Shown here piece by piece: positions 17,138 through 25,400 of a DNA stretch of 64,000 nucleotides. The notes under the pieces were generated by a model, which ran no database searches, was not told where the DNA came from, and was given only the letters and a program-made list of their open reading frames with translations. Both the position numbers and the translations under genes were made by a program. This DNA comes from Fen-549 sp964636655 (GTDB taxonomy: Bacteria; Actinomycetota; Thermoleophilia; Gaiellales; Gaiellaceae). The stretch lies in NCBI GenBank assembly GCA_964636655.1, contig CAZWTK010000008.1, forward strand, positions 4,217-68,216, given 5' to 3'. Each line of letters starts with the position of its first letter. Positions within the stretch are counted from its first letter, which is position 1.

Positions 17138-17335
17138 CGCCGTNNNNNNNNNNNNNNNNNNNNNNNNNNNNNNNNNNNNNNNNNNNNNNNNNNNNNNNNN
17201 NNNNNNNNNNNNNNNNNNNNNNNNNNNNNNNNNNNNNNNNNNNCGTCACGCTGGCGCTCGTAGGCGCTGCGCGCGAACGAGCGGCTAGCTGACGCCGTCA
17301 CGCTGGCACTCGTAGACGCTGCGCGTGGCGCTCAG
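17089..17335. repeat. 52-base tandem repeat spanning the assembly gap
   Basis: The unit beginning CGTCACGCTGGCGCTCGTAG occurs at 17089-17140 (the end of the M20 gene), restarts at 17141, reappears after the gap at 17244-17295, and has a diverged fourth partial copy at 17296-17335. Bases 17089-17143 and 17244-17298 are identical over all 55 bases. The diverged last copy indicates a true imperfect tandem repeat underlying the break. Confidence 0.85.
17144..17243. other. Assembly gap (100 N)
   Basis: Exactly 100 undetermined bases between two copies of an identical 55-base sequence. This looks like a scaffolder's fixed-size gap between contig ends that overlap by one assembly k-mer, so the real distance is unknown and may be zero. 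Confidence 0.98.
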
Positions 17336-17490
17336 ACGACCGGCGGCGAACTATCGCCGCTCTTGGCGGCGGGCTTCGTGCCCATGCTGGTCGGGCTGAT
17401 CTTGACCACGAGCCAGGTGACAGCCGCCGCGAGCGCGATCACGCAGACGATGAAGACGATCAATCCGATCACTCCGAGTACCGTGGCCAT
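17332..17490 (-). CDS. 52-aa single-pass membrane protein
   Basis: Too short to stand out by length, but it has a coherent layout: MATVLGVIGLIVFIVCVIAL starts a transmembrane helix of about 25 residues, followed by VVKISPTSM and a Lys/Ser/Pro tail. It is transcribed away from deoB with only 19 bases between starts; an in-frame ATG at 17511 would add 7 residues and overlap deoB. Its 3' end lies in the diverged last repeat unit. No function is recognised. Confidence 0.55.
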   Translation of the reverse strand: MATVLGVIGLIVFIVCVIALAAAVTWLVVKISPTSMGTKPAAKSGDSSPPVV

Positions 17491-17497
17491 CGACTCG

Positions 17498-17503
17498 TAG
17501 AAT
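17498..17503 (+). promoter_or_regulatory. -10 hexamer of a probable leaderless deoB promoter
   Basis: TAGAAT ends 6 bases before the deoB ATG with no ribosome-binding site between, a clear example of the leaderless arrangement in this window. Confidence 0.5.
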
Positions 17504-17509
17504 AGCCAC

Positions 17510-18679
17510 ATGGCTCGGGCTTGCGTGATCGTGCTCGACGCGGTGGGAGCAGGCCCGCTGCCTGATGCGTCGCGCTACGGCGACGAGGACGCGAATACGC
17601 TGGCTCACGTTGCCGAGGCGGTAGGCGGGCTCGACCTGCCGATGCTGGAGGCGCTCGGCCTGGGAAACGTCGCTCCGCTGCAGGGTTGCCCGCCGCAACC
17701 GGGAGCGCCGGCGATCGCCGGCCGGCTGGCGCCGCGTTCCGCGGGCAAGGATACGACCACCGGGCACTGGGAGCTGATGGGCGTGGTCACACCGCAGCCC
17801 ATCCCGACCTATCCCTTCGGCTTTCCCTTCGAGGTGATCGACCCCTTCATGCACCGCACCGGCCGCGGCGTGATCGGCAACAAGGTCGGCTCCGGCGCCG
17901 ACGTCATCCAGGAGCTGGGCGAGGAGCACTTGGAGACGGGCAAGTGGATCGTCTACACCTCGTCGGACTCCGTCTTCCAGCTCGCGGCGCACGAGGACGT
18001 CATCCCGCTGGATGAGCTCTACGAGGCCTGCGCGGTCGCACGCGAGCTGCTGGACGGCAAGCACAAGGTCGGGCGGGTGATCGCGCGTCCCTTCAGGGGC
18101 GAGAGCGGCGCCTTCGAGCGCACGCCGAACAGGCGCGATTTCGCGCTGCAACCGCGCCGTCCCAACTATCTGACGCTGGTGCACGAAGCGGGCGCCAAGA
18201 TCTACGGGGTCGGCAAGGTCGGCGACGTCTTCGCCGGCTGCGACATCGACGAGTCGATTCCGACCAACTCCAACGCCGAGGGGATCGCCCAGACCGAGCA
18301 TCTGCTCGAAGAGCTCGAGCACGGCCTCGTCTTCACCAACCTGGTCGAGACCGATCAGCTCTGGGGCCACCGCAACGACCCGGTCAACTTCCACCGCTCC
18401 CTGCAGGCTTTCGACCAGCGGCTGCCTGATCTACTCGCTCATCTACGCGAAGGCGACCTGCTAGTGCTCACCTCCGACCACGGTTGCGACCCGACCACGG
18501 CCGGCAACGACCACACGCGCGAGTACGAGCTTCTGCTCGCCTACGTCGAGGGCACGAACGCCGCCGGCCGCATCCACGAGGGCGAACCGGCCGACGTCGG
18601 TGCGACCGTCAACGCCTGGCTGGGAGGACGCTTGCCCGGGCGCGGTCTTCCAGGCAAACCGTTCGTCACGCCCTTCTGA
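17510..18679 (+). CDS. deoB: Phosphopentomutase
   Basis: A 389-aa alkaline-phosphatase-superfamily enzyme interconverting (deoxy)ribose 1- and 5-phosphate in nucleoside salvage. Motifs: VIVLDAVGAGPLPDA (metal Asp at the N terminus), GKDTTTGHWELMG (phosphorylated Thr), FTNLVETDQLWGHRND and TSDHGCDPTTAGNDHTRE. Length and all motifs are typical. It is first in a plus-strand run deoB-mutM-recO-GNAT-GNAT whose members mostly carry their own -10 boxes. Confidence 0.96.
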   Translation: MARACVIVLDAVGAGPLPDASRYGDEDANTLAHVAEAVGGLDLPMLEALGLGNVAPLQGCPPQPGAPAIAGRLAPRSAGKDTTTGHWELMGVVTPQPIPTYPFGFPFEVIDPFMHRTGRGVIGNKVGSGADVIQELGEEHLETGKWIVYTSSDSVFQLAAHEDVIPLDELYEACAVARELLDGKHKVGRVIARPFRGESGAFERTPNRRDFALQPRRPNYLTLVHEAGAKIYGVGKVGDVFAGCDIDESIPTNSNAEGIAQTEHLLEELEHGLVFTNLVETDQLWGHRNDPVNFHRSLQAFDQRLPDLLAHLREGDLLVLTSDHGCDPTTAGNDHTREYELLLAYVEGTNAAGRIHEGEPADVGATVNAWLGGRLPGRGLPGKPFVTPF

Positions 18680-18709
18680 TCGCTCGCGTTTACAGGCTAG
18701 GCTTGAACT

Positions 18710-19540
18710 GTGCCCGAGCTGCCCGAGGTCGAGACGATTCGCTGCGAGCTCGAGCCTCTGCTCGCCGGGCGGACGATAGTGAGCGCCGAGGTCGGCGATC
18801 CGAGACTGACTCGTCCACGTGCGCCCGGAGAGGTGGCGGGCGAGCTCGAGGGCGAGCGAGTCTCGACGCTAGGGCGCCGCGGCAAGTACCTGCTGATCCG
18901 TTTCGAGAGCGGGAACACGCTCGTCGTCCACCTACGCATGAGCGGTTCGCTTCGGCACCGGCAAGCGAGCGACGATCAGCTCTCCTACCAGCGAGCCAGG
19001 CTCGCGCTGGACGATGGCTCGGAGCTGGTTTACCGGGACATGCGCCGCTTCGGAACCTGGCGCCTGCTCGATCCGGACGAGCTGGAGAGCTATCTGGACG
19101 CCCGTGTAGGCCCGGAGCCGCTTGCGTCGGATTTCAGCGCTGAGCTTCTGCGCGGGCGCCTGGCCGGGCGCCGGACGGCGCTCAAGGCGGCGCTGCTCGA
19201 TCAGCGCACGCTGGCCGGGCTGGGGAACATCTACGTGGACGAGGCGCTCTGGTCGGCACGCCTGCACCCGGCCACGGCGGCGGGATCGCTCTCCCGGCAG
19301 GCCACTCTGCGCCTGCATGGAGCCATCCGCGAGGCGCTCGCGCTGGGCATCGCCCGCCAGGGTGCGACGCTGCGCGACTACGCGCTCCCGGACGGAGAGG
19401 CTGGCTCGATGCAGAACGAGTTTCGTGTCTACGGCCGTAAGGGCGAGCCCTGCGAACGCTGCGGTGCGCCGATCGCGAAGACGAAGATCGCCGGGCGCGG
19501 CACCTGGTTCTGCCCGCGCTGCCAGCGGCGCCGGATCTAG
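18710..19540 (+). CDS. mutM: Formamidopyrimidine-DNA glycosylase
   Basis: A 276-aa Fpg/MutM that excises 8-oxoguanine and formamidopyrimidines. The N terminus is PELPEVETI with catalytic Pro and Glu directly after the initiator. HLRMSGSLRH, the helix-two-turn-helix segment LAGLGNIYVDEALW and the C-terminal zinc finger CERCGAPI...CPRCQRRRI are intact. GTG start, 6 bases after TAGGCT (18698-18703): a probable leaderless mRNA. Confidence 0.96.
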   Translation: MPELPEVETIRCELEPLLAGRTIVSAEVGDPRLTRPRAPGEVAGELEGERVSTLGRRGKYLLIRFESGNTLVVHLRMSGSLRHRQASDDQLSYQRARLALDDGSELVYRDMRRFGTWRLLDPDELESYLDARVGPEPLASDFSAELLRGRLAGRRTALKAALLDQRTLAGLGNIYVDEALWSARLHPATAAGSLSRQATLRLHGAIREALALGIARQGATLRDYALPDGEAGSMQNEFRVYGRKGEPCERCGAPIAKTKIAGRGTWFCPRCQRRRI

Positions 19541-19720
19541 CCGGGATATCTGCGACTTGTGCCGGAAGTCGGACAATTCTGTGACCGAACGAACCTCGGC
19601 GTCAGACGTCGTTCAGAAGAAAGCAGGTGTGTCAACGAAAGTTCGTACTGAGACTGTGTCGATCGCTCCACAGGGTTCGGCCCAGTTCGCCGGCACCGGG
19701 CGGGGCACTACACTGGCCGA

Positions 19721-20461
19721 GTGGGACGAGCGCTGAAAACCGAAGCCGTCGTTCTGCGCTCGTTCCGGCTCGGCGAGGCCGATCGCGTGCTCCATCTCTA
19801 CAGCCTCGAGCGCGGCCGTGTCGGCGCGGTGGCGAAGGGTATCCGCAAGACCAAGTCGCGCTTCGGCGCCCGTCTGGAGCCGCTCTCGCACGTCGAGATC
19901 ATGCTGCACGAGGGTCGGAGCGACCTGTGCACGGTTACCGGCGTCGAGCTGCTGCACTCGCACCGCGCCGCCCGCGAGGAGCCCTACCGGCTCGGTGTCG
20001 GCCTGATCGGTGCCGAGGCGATGCTGCGCCTGTTCGGCGAGCAGGAGTCGAATCCGCGCGCCTTCGAGGCGTTGACCCGCTTTCTCGACCTGCTCGACGA
20101 GATTCCGAGCCGCGTGCCCGCTCGGCCGTCGCTCGATCCACTGGCGCTTTCCTTCCAGCTCAAGCTGATCTGGTTGGCCGGCTATCTACCGCATCTGGGC
20201 GGCTGTGCCGAGTGCGGCGGTAGGCCGCCCTTCGCCGGTTATTCGGCCCGCGCGGGCGGCGTCGTTTGCCGAAACTGCGCCGCCGGATCGCTGCCGCTCT
20301 CGTCCGGCGGCTTCGCCGGACTGGAGGGATTGCTGCGCCGTCCGCTCGCCGAGGCTGGCGCTGTCGAGCTGAACGAGCGGGCGGCGCGCGACTGCCTGTC
20401 CGTCATCACCGCCACTTATGAAGAGCACGGCGGCTTCCGTCTGCGTACGCTTTCGGCATGA
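19721..20461 (+). CDS. recO: DNA repair protein RecO
   Basis: A 246-aa RecO with an N-terminal OB fold (TEAVVLRSFRLGEADRVLHL, GAVAKGIRKTKSRFG), a helical middle and a zinc site CAECGG...CRNC near residues 166-185. RecO loads RecA with RecF/RecR during recombinational repair. GTG start 6 bases after TACACT (19709-19714). Its end overlaps the next gene's start (ATGA). Confidence 0.93.
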   Translation: MGRALKTEAVVLRSFRLGEADRVLHLYSLERGRVGAVAKGIRKTKSRFGARLEPLSHVEIMLHEGRSDLCTVTGVELLHSHRAAREEPYRLGVGLIGAEAMLRLFGEQESNPRAFEALTRFLDLLDEIPSRVPARPSLDPLALSFQLKLIWLAGYLPHLGGCAECGGRPPFAGYSARAGGVVCRNCAAGSLPLSSGGFAGLEGLLRRPLAEAGAVELNERAARDCLSVITATYEEHGGFRLRTLSA

Positions 20462-20910
20462 AGAAGGAACTTCCGGGTGGATACGAGCTCGACGACAGCG
20501 CCGCGAGGATCGACGTAGCCGCCGTTCACCAATTCCTCGCGACGCAGGCCTACTGGGCCAAGGGACGCCCCTACGAGGTGCAAGAAAGGCTCGTTCAGGC
20601 GGCGAATCGCGTCGTCGGCCTCTACCACGAGAACCGCCAGGTCGGCTTCGCCCGCACCGTTTCGGACGGAGTCGCGATCGCCTATCTGGCCGACGTCTAC
20701 GTGCTGCGCGAGTACCGCGGTCGCGGCTTCGGCGCGATGATCATCCGCTTCAGCGTCGACGAGGGACCGTTCGCGCACCTGCGCTGGGTTCTGCACACCG
20801 TCGACGCGCACGGCCTGTACAAGAGGTTCGGCTTCGCGCCGCCGAGCGCCCGGGCGATGGAGCGCCAGCCCCCGGCTAGGCTGGGCGCACTCGGCGGCGA
20901 TCCTCTTTAG
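20458..20910 (+). CDS. GNAT family N-acetyltransferase (first of a tandem pair)
   Basis: A 150-aa protein with the GNAT core: YLADVYVLREYRGRGFGAMI, where RGRGFG is the acetyl-CoA pyrophosphate loop, and a C-terminal YKRFGF. It overlaps recO by 4 bases, but TACGCT lies exactly 6 bases before its ATG (20446-20451), so it may also have its own promoter. The next gene is a close paralogue. The acceptor substrate is unknown. Confidence 0.85.
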   Translation: MKKELPGGYELDDSAARIDVAAVHQFLATQAYWAKGRPYEVQERLVQAANRVVGLYHENRQVGFARTVSDGVAIAYLADVYVLREYRGRGFGAMIIRFSVDEGPFAHLRWVLHTVDAHGLYKRFGFAPPSARAMERQPPARLGALGGDPL

Positions 20911-20955
20911 ACGCCCTTTGGTGCGCTATCTCGGCGAGTCACTAGGCTCTCGATC

Positions 20956-21378
20956 ATGAGGAAAGAGCTGCCCGGCGGGTTCGAGTTGGACGACGATGTC
21001 GACCGGATCGACGTCGCCGAGGTGCACCGGTTTCTCTCGACCGAGGCGTACTGGGCCCTCGACCGCTCGCTCGAGAAGCAGGAGAGACTCATTCGCAAGG
21101 CGGCGCGCATCGTCGGCCTCTACCATGGGGGTTGCCAGATCGGCTTTGCCCGCGTCGAATCCGACGCCGACATCTTCGCGTACCTGACCGACGTCTACGT
21201 CCTGCCCGAGTACCGCGGCCGCGGCCTTGGCGCGGCGATCGTCCGGTTCAGCGTCGAGAAAGGCCCGTTCGCGGACCTGATCTGGGTGCTGCACACCCTC
21301 GACGCACAGAGCTTCTACGAGAAGTGCGGGTTTGGTACGCCGAGCCCGCGGACGATGGAATGGCGGAAGCCGGGCTAG
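20956..21378 (+). CDS. GNAT family N-acetyltransferase (second of a tandem pair)
   Basis: A 140-aa paralogue of the preceding protein, colinear from the start (KELPGGFELDDD versus KELPGGYELDDS) to the end (FYEKCGF versus LYKRFGF), with the acetyl-CoA loop YRGRGLG. The two arose by local duplication. TAGGCT (20943-20948) lies 7 bases before the ATG. The 268 bases after it, up to glyS, hold no recognisable gene or site. Confidence 0.85.
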   Translation: MRKELPGGFELDDDVDRIDVAEVHRFLSTEAYWALDRSLEKQERLIRKAARIVGLYHGGCQIGFARVESDADIFAYLTDVYVLPEYRGRGLGAAIVRFSVEKGPFADLIWVLHTLDAQSFYEKCGFGTPSPRTMEWRKPG

Positions 21379-21646
21379 TCGGCTTGGGGTCCGAAAATGC
21401 ACAACCGCCACAGGGCGGAGAGCTCGTCCGAGCGACCGAGGCACCAACACGAGGCGACCTCCGGTCGCCGCTGACACCATCGATTACAGAGCGATTTCGT
21501 CGGTAGGTTGTGACTCTTCCGGCTCAGTCGGCTCTTGACGCCGGGCGCCTCCCCTGCTCCATATCTGATACCGGGGCGGGGTCCGGCACGAAAACGTGAC
21601 GATTCAGTGAGCTTTATCGCGCTACCGCGTTCCGCCCGCGAGAGAG

Positions 21647-23020
21647 CTATTCGCCCTTAGGCGTCGTCCACGGCGCGGCCAGCTGCTCGGACAGATGCGC
21701 GCCCACCTGCGAGAGGGCGATCCGGATCTGCTCGAGCGAGTCGCGGTCGCGGATGGTGACGGTGTCGTCCTCGAGCGTCTGGTCGTCGATCGTGGCCGCC
21801 CAGGGAGTGCCGATCTCGTCCTGGCGGCGGTAGCGGCGGCCAATCGCGCCCGAGTCGTCGTACTCGACCACGAAGCGCAGGCGCAGCTCCTCGTAGAGCG
21901 AGCGCGCTTTGGCGACCATGTCCGGGCTTTTTCCGATCAGCGGCAGGATGGCGGCTTTGACCGGCGCGATCTGTGGATGCAGGCGAAGTAGCGTGCGCTG
22001 CCTGCCGGCCACCTCCTCCTCGTCGTAGGCGTCGACGAGGAAGGCCAGCAGCGAACGATCGGCGCCGGCCGAGGGCTCGATCACGTGCGGGACGTAGCGC
22101 TCGCCTTCCTGCCCGACGTACTCGAGCTTGACGCCCGAGAACTCGCTGTGGCGGCTCAGGTCGTAGTCGCCGCGGTTGGCTATCCCCTCCAGCTCCGACC
22201 AGCCGATCGGGAACAAATACTCCACATCGGCGGTGCCGCTCGAGTAGTGGGAGAGCTCGTCGGCCGAGTGCTGGCGCAGGCGCAGGTGACTTGGGCGCAG
22301 TCCGTAGCGGTAGTACCAATTCATGCGCTGTTCGAGCCAGTAGGCGTACCAGCGCGGCGACTCGTCGGGCGGCACGAAGAACTCCAGCTCCATTTGCTCG
22401 AACTCGCGCGTGCGAAAGAGGAAGTTTCCCGGCGTGATCTCGTTGCGGAACGATTTGCCGATCTGAGCGATGCCAAACGGCGGCTTGCGCCGCGCCAGCT
22501 GCAGCACGTTCTTGAAGTTGATGAAGATGCCCTGCGCCGTCTCCGGTCGCAGGTAGGCCTTGGAGCCCGACTCCTGCACCGGCCCAACCGTGGTCTCGAA
22601 CATCAGGTTGAACTCACGCGGCTCGGTCAGGTCGCAGTCCGGGCCTTCGCCGGGGTGCCTGCTCGGCTTCTTCCCGCACTCGCAGTGCTCGAGGTCGTCG
22701 GCGCGGAAACGCTTCTTGCAGGTTCGGCAGTCGACGAGCGGGTCGGAAAAGCTTCCGAGGTGCCCCGAGGCCTCCCAGACGCGGGGATGCAGGATGATCG
22801 CCGAGTCGAGCGCCACGATGTCGTCGCGCTCCTGGGTCATCGCCTCCAGCCAGCGCGACTTGACGTTGTTCTTGGCCAGCACGCCGTAGTGGCCGTAGTC
22901 GTAGGAGGAGCCCAGTCCGCCGTAGATCTCCGAAGAGGGGAAGACGAAGCCGCGCCGGCGGCAAAGCGAGACGACCTTGTCCATCGTCGCGACGTCGTTC
23001 GGTTGACCGGTTTCGCTCAC
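21647..23020 (-). CDS. glyS: Glycyl-tRNA synthetase, homodimeric type
   Basis: A 457-aa class II synthetase of the alpha2 type. Motifs: SSEIYGGLGSSYDYGHYG at the N terminus, zinc cysteines CRTCKKRF and CECGKKP, motif 2 around GKSFRNEITPGNFLFRTREF, and the C-terminal anticodon-binding domain. The GTG at 23020 was chosen because GAGGAG (23027-23032) sits 6 bases before it and the residues upstream (Arg/Pro-rich) are unlike the family. A TATAAC -10 at about 23059-23054 gives a leader of some 30 bases and overlaps the -10 region of the divergent esterase gene. Confidence 0.95.
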   Translation of the reverse strand: MSETGQPNDVATMDKVVSLCRRRGFVFPSSEIYGGLGSSYDYGHYGVLAKNNVKSRWLEAMTQERDDIVALDSAIILHPRVWEASGHLGSFSDPLVDCRTCKKRFRADDLEHCECGKKPSRHPGEGPDCDLTEPREFNLMFETTVGPVQESGSKAYLRPETAQGIFINFKNVLQLARRKPPFGIAQIGKSFRNEITPGNFLFRTREFEQMELEFFVPPDESPRWYAYWLEQRMNWYYRYGLRPSHLRLRQHSADELSHYSSGTADVEYLFPIGWSELEGIANRGDYDLSRHSEFSGVKLEYVGQEGERYVPHVIEPSAGADRSLLAFLVDAYDEEEVAGRQRTLLRLHPQIAPVKAAILPLIGKSPDMVAKARSLYEELRLRFVVEYDDSGAIGRRYRRQDEIGTPWAATIDDQTLEDDTVTIRDRDSLEQIRIALSQVGAHLSEQLAAPWTTPKGE

Positions 23021-23053
23021 CTGTGGCTCCTCGTTGGCGCTCGGGGCAGACAG

Positions 23054-23061
23054 GTTATAGG
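23054..23061. promoter_or_regulatory. Shared AT-rich -10 region for glyS (minus) and the esterase gene (plus)
   Basis: GTTATAGG contains TATAAC read on the minus strand and TATAGG/TTATAG on the plus strand, so two divergent promoters appear to use the same few bases. The plus-strand GTG is 8 bases downstream; glyS has a short leader with a Shine-Dalgarno sequence. Confidence 0.45.
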
Positions 23062-23069
23062 GTCGCGGG

Positions 23070-23798
23070 GTGCTCGGACGTCGCCTACTCGGCGTGACCG
23101 TTACCGTCACGCTGCTCTCGCTCGACGGCTGGGGACTGTTTCGCCTCTACCGCGTGTTCAAGCCCGATCAGCACGGGGCCAAGGTGACGCACTTCAGCCT
23201 GAAGAGCACCCTGGTCGGGCGCTCGCTGGAGGAGATCGCCGTCGTTCCCAAGGGTGGAGGAGCCGGGCGGCCGCTGCTCGTCCTGCTGCACGGAAGGGGC
23301 TCGTCTCCGAGTAGCTACCTTACCAAGTACTGGTTCGATGCGCTCGCCGGGCTCGGCGCGCGCGCGCCCGTTCTCCTGTTGGTGAACGGAGGCGATCACA
23401 GCTACTACCACGACCGCGCCGACGGTCGCTGGGGCAGCTACGTCACGCAAGAGGCGATCCCGGCAGCGCTGGCGCAGACCGGGGCCGATCGTCGTCGCAT
23501 CGCCATCGGCGGTATCTCGATGGGCGCCTTCGACAACGCCGAAGACTTCGCTCGAAATGACGTTCTGGAGATCGCCTCGAGCCGACCGGTGCCACTCGGT
23601 CGAAAAGCGCGTGTCTGGATCGATGTCGGTAATCGGGATCCATTCTTCTCGGCCGACAGCGAACTGGCGCGAGCCCTTTGCGCGTACGGTCAGAAGGTGG
23701 TCTTCAACGTCTGGCCCGGCGCGCACTCCGGCGACTACTGGAATGCGCACGTCGACCGTTACCTGCGCTTCTACGCGTCCGCGCTCGCCGCCTGTTGA
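23070..23798 (+). CDS. Alpha/beta-hydrolase, esterase D-like, apparently shortened
   Basis: A 242-aa protein with an N-terminal membrane anchor or signal (LLGVTVTVTLLSLDGWGLF), oxyanion loop LLVLLHGRGSSPSSY, HDRADGRWGSYV, the nucleophile elbow GGISMGAF (Ser in GxSxG), an acidic residue in DVGNRDPFF and a C-terminal His in PGAHSGDYW. Such proteins are extracellular or membrane-bound serine esterases. Between GISMG and FDNAEDFARNDV the usual helix following the nucleophile, and the next strand, appear to be missing, so an in-frame deletion is likely. Activity is uncertain. Starts with GTG. Confidence 0.75.
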   Translation: MLGRRLLGVTVTVTLLSLDGWGLFRLYRVFKPDQHGAKVTHFSLKSTLVGRSLEEIAVVPKGGGAGRPLLVLLHGRGSSPSSYLTKYWFDALAGLGARAPVLLLVNGGDHSYYHDRADGRWGSYVTQEAIPAALAQTGADRRRIAIGGISMGAFDNAEDFARNDVLEIASSRPVPLGRKARVWIDVGNRDPFFSADSELARALCAYGQKVVFNVWPGAHSGDYWNAHVDRYLRFYASALAAC

Positions 23799-23975
23799 GC
23801 GCAATCGGCGCAGCGCGATATGTGGACGTTTCTTCGCAAAACCGCCCGCTTGCACACACAAATCGTCTTGTTGGAGTTCCTGAACGGTCGTAGACTGAGA
23901 TAGGCGGGTGACTCTCGAGCGCAGGTCGCCTGTCGTATTCGGCTTTGCGCCCGGAGCGAGCCTGGAGAGTGATCC

Positions 23976-25163
23976 ATGTTGCGTTTCGGAAGGCCAAACG
24001 TCGAGAAGCTGGAGGGAAGGAGCGACGTCGCCGGCCTGACGCGTCTGCTGGCTTCGGCGCCGCAAGTCGAGTTGCGGATCGAGGCGTTGCAGGCTCTGAT
24101 CAGGCTCGAAGAGCACGATCTCGTGATGGGCGCGCTAGGCGACGGAGCGCCCGAGGTACGAGCGGAAGCGGCCCGCGCTCTCGGTCAGAGTCACGACATG
24201 CGCGCCGAGCTTCCCCTCGTGCTGGCGCTACGCGACAACGATTGGCAGGTGCGCCAGGCCGCGGCCGAGGCGCTCGGTCTGCTCGGGGACACAGAGGCCG
24301 AGGAGCCGCTCCTGGCCGAGTTCGAGGACTCCAACAATCACGTGCGGGCGGCCGTCGCCGAGGCGCTGGGGCGCCTGGGCGACACCCGCGCCGAGGATCC
24401 GCTCGTCAAGGAGCTCGGCGACAGCGATCGCCTTGTTCGGGCCAAGGCGGCAGAGGCGCTTGGCCAGATCGGCGACCGGCAGGCGATCGGGCCCCTTCTT
24501 GCCGCTCTATCCGACGACGATGCCTACGTGCGTGAGTCGGCGGCACGGGCTCTCGGCTGCCTGCGGGATGCCAAGGCGATCGAACCGCTCCTGACTCTTC
24601 TGGCCGACTCCGATTCCGGCGTGCGGGCCCAGGCCGCCGAGTCGCTCGGCAAGGTCGGCGACGTACGCGCCCTCGGGCCGCTCGTCGAGGCGCTGGGCGA
24701 TTGCCGCTACGACGTCTGCCGAATGGCTGCCCGCTCGCTGGCGCGACTGGGCTGGCAGCCGGGATGTAACGAGTTCGGCGCCCGCTACTACCTGGCTTTG
24801 CACATGATCGATCGTGCAGTGGAGATGGGCTCCTGTGTCGCCAAGCCGCTCGTCACGGTGCTGCTCGAGGACGACTCGCACTCGATGCGCGCGGCGGCCG
24901 CGAGGGCGCTGGGTGAGATCGGTGACGAGTGCGCGGTTGGTCCTCTCATCGCCTGTCTCAACAACGCCGATGTCCCCGAGGTGGTGCGCATGGCCGCCGC
25001 CGAGGCGTTGGGCGCGATCGGTGACTCGAGCGCCCTGAGACCGCTTCGCACCGCCCTGCTCGACCACGACCCCGAGGTGCGCGATTCCGCCAAGCAGGCG
25101 CTCGATCAGATCAACCTTCGCCTCGGAAGGGCCGGCGCGGCCGTCAGGTCAGGCTCGCGCTAG
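23976..25163 (+). CDS. HEAT/PBS-lyase repeat protein
   Basis: A 395-aa alpha-solenoid built from about ten ~31-residue repeats of the type VRxxAAEALGxxGDxxAxxPLxxxLxD, for example VRQAAAEALGLLGDTEAEEP and VRAKAAEALGQIGDRQAIGP. The repeats are interrupted around residues 250-290 by a non-repeat insert (LGWQPGCNEFGARYYLALHM) containing Cys and Trp. HEAT proteins act as protein-binding scaffolds; no partner is evident. A TAGACT -10 at 23891-23896 suggests an 80-base leader. The next gene follows after 9 bases. Confidence 0.85.
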   Translation: MLRFGRPNVEKLEGRSDVAGLTRLLASAPQVELRIEALQALIRLEEHDLVMGALGDGAPEVRAEAARALGQSHDMRAELPLVLALRDNDWQVRQAAAEALGLLGDTEAEEPLLAEFEDSNNHVRAAVAEALGRLGDTRAEDPLVKELGDSDRLVRAKAAEALGQIGDRQAIGPLLAALSDDDAYVRESAARALGCLRDAKAIEPLLTLLADSDSGVRAQAAESLGKVGDVRALGPLVEALGDCRYDVCRMAARSLARLGWQPGCNEFGARYYLALHMIDRAVEMGSCVAKPLVTVLLEDDSHSMRAAAARALGEIGDECAVGPLIACLNNADVPEVVRMAAAEALGAIGDSSALRPLRTALLDHDPEVRDSAKQALDQINLRLGRAGAAVRSGSR

Positions 25164-25172
25164 GCTGCCTGG

Positions 25173-25400
25173 GTGAAGCCGAGAGGAAAGGTCGAGAAGG
25201 CTAGCCCTCGCGCGAGCGATCGCGTTCCGCCGCGCATCAACCCGCTGCGCTGGCTTTTATGGTGGATCCTGCTCTTCTTCGCGCTGATCCTCTTCTACGG
25301 CCTCTTCGCGCCCTTCTGGTTCGGTCTGCGCCTGGCGGCGTGGATGGCCGAGTTCAGAGCGCGCAGGCAGCGGGCCAGGCTCGCCGGCCAGGGCTACTAG
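25173..25400 (+). CDS. Small membrane protein, hypothetical
   Basis: A 75-aa protein: basic N terminus, one long aromatic-rich hydrophobic stretch (INPLRWLLWWILLFFALILF, continuing to GLFAPFWFGL) and a basic C terminus. GTG start, 6 bases after TAGGCT (25161-25166), so probably leaderless. Its stop overlaps the convergent rhomboid gene's stop by 4 bases. Function unknown. Confidence 0.6.
   Translation: MKPRGKVEKASPRASDRVPPRINPLRWLLWWILLFFALILFYGLFAPFWFGLRLAAWMAEFRARRQRARLAGQGY

Noticed and set aside
17144..17243. Low-complexity or biological satellite in the N run
   Set aside because: The N run is an assembly gap; nothing can be said about its content.
23021..23110. 30-residue N-terminal extension of GlyS
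   Set aside because: Overlaps the divergent esterase start, and a Shine-Dalgarno sequence fits the GTG at 23020.
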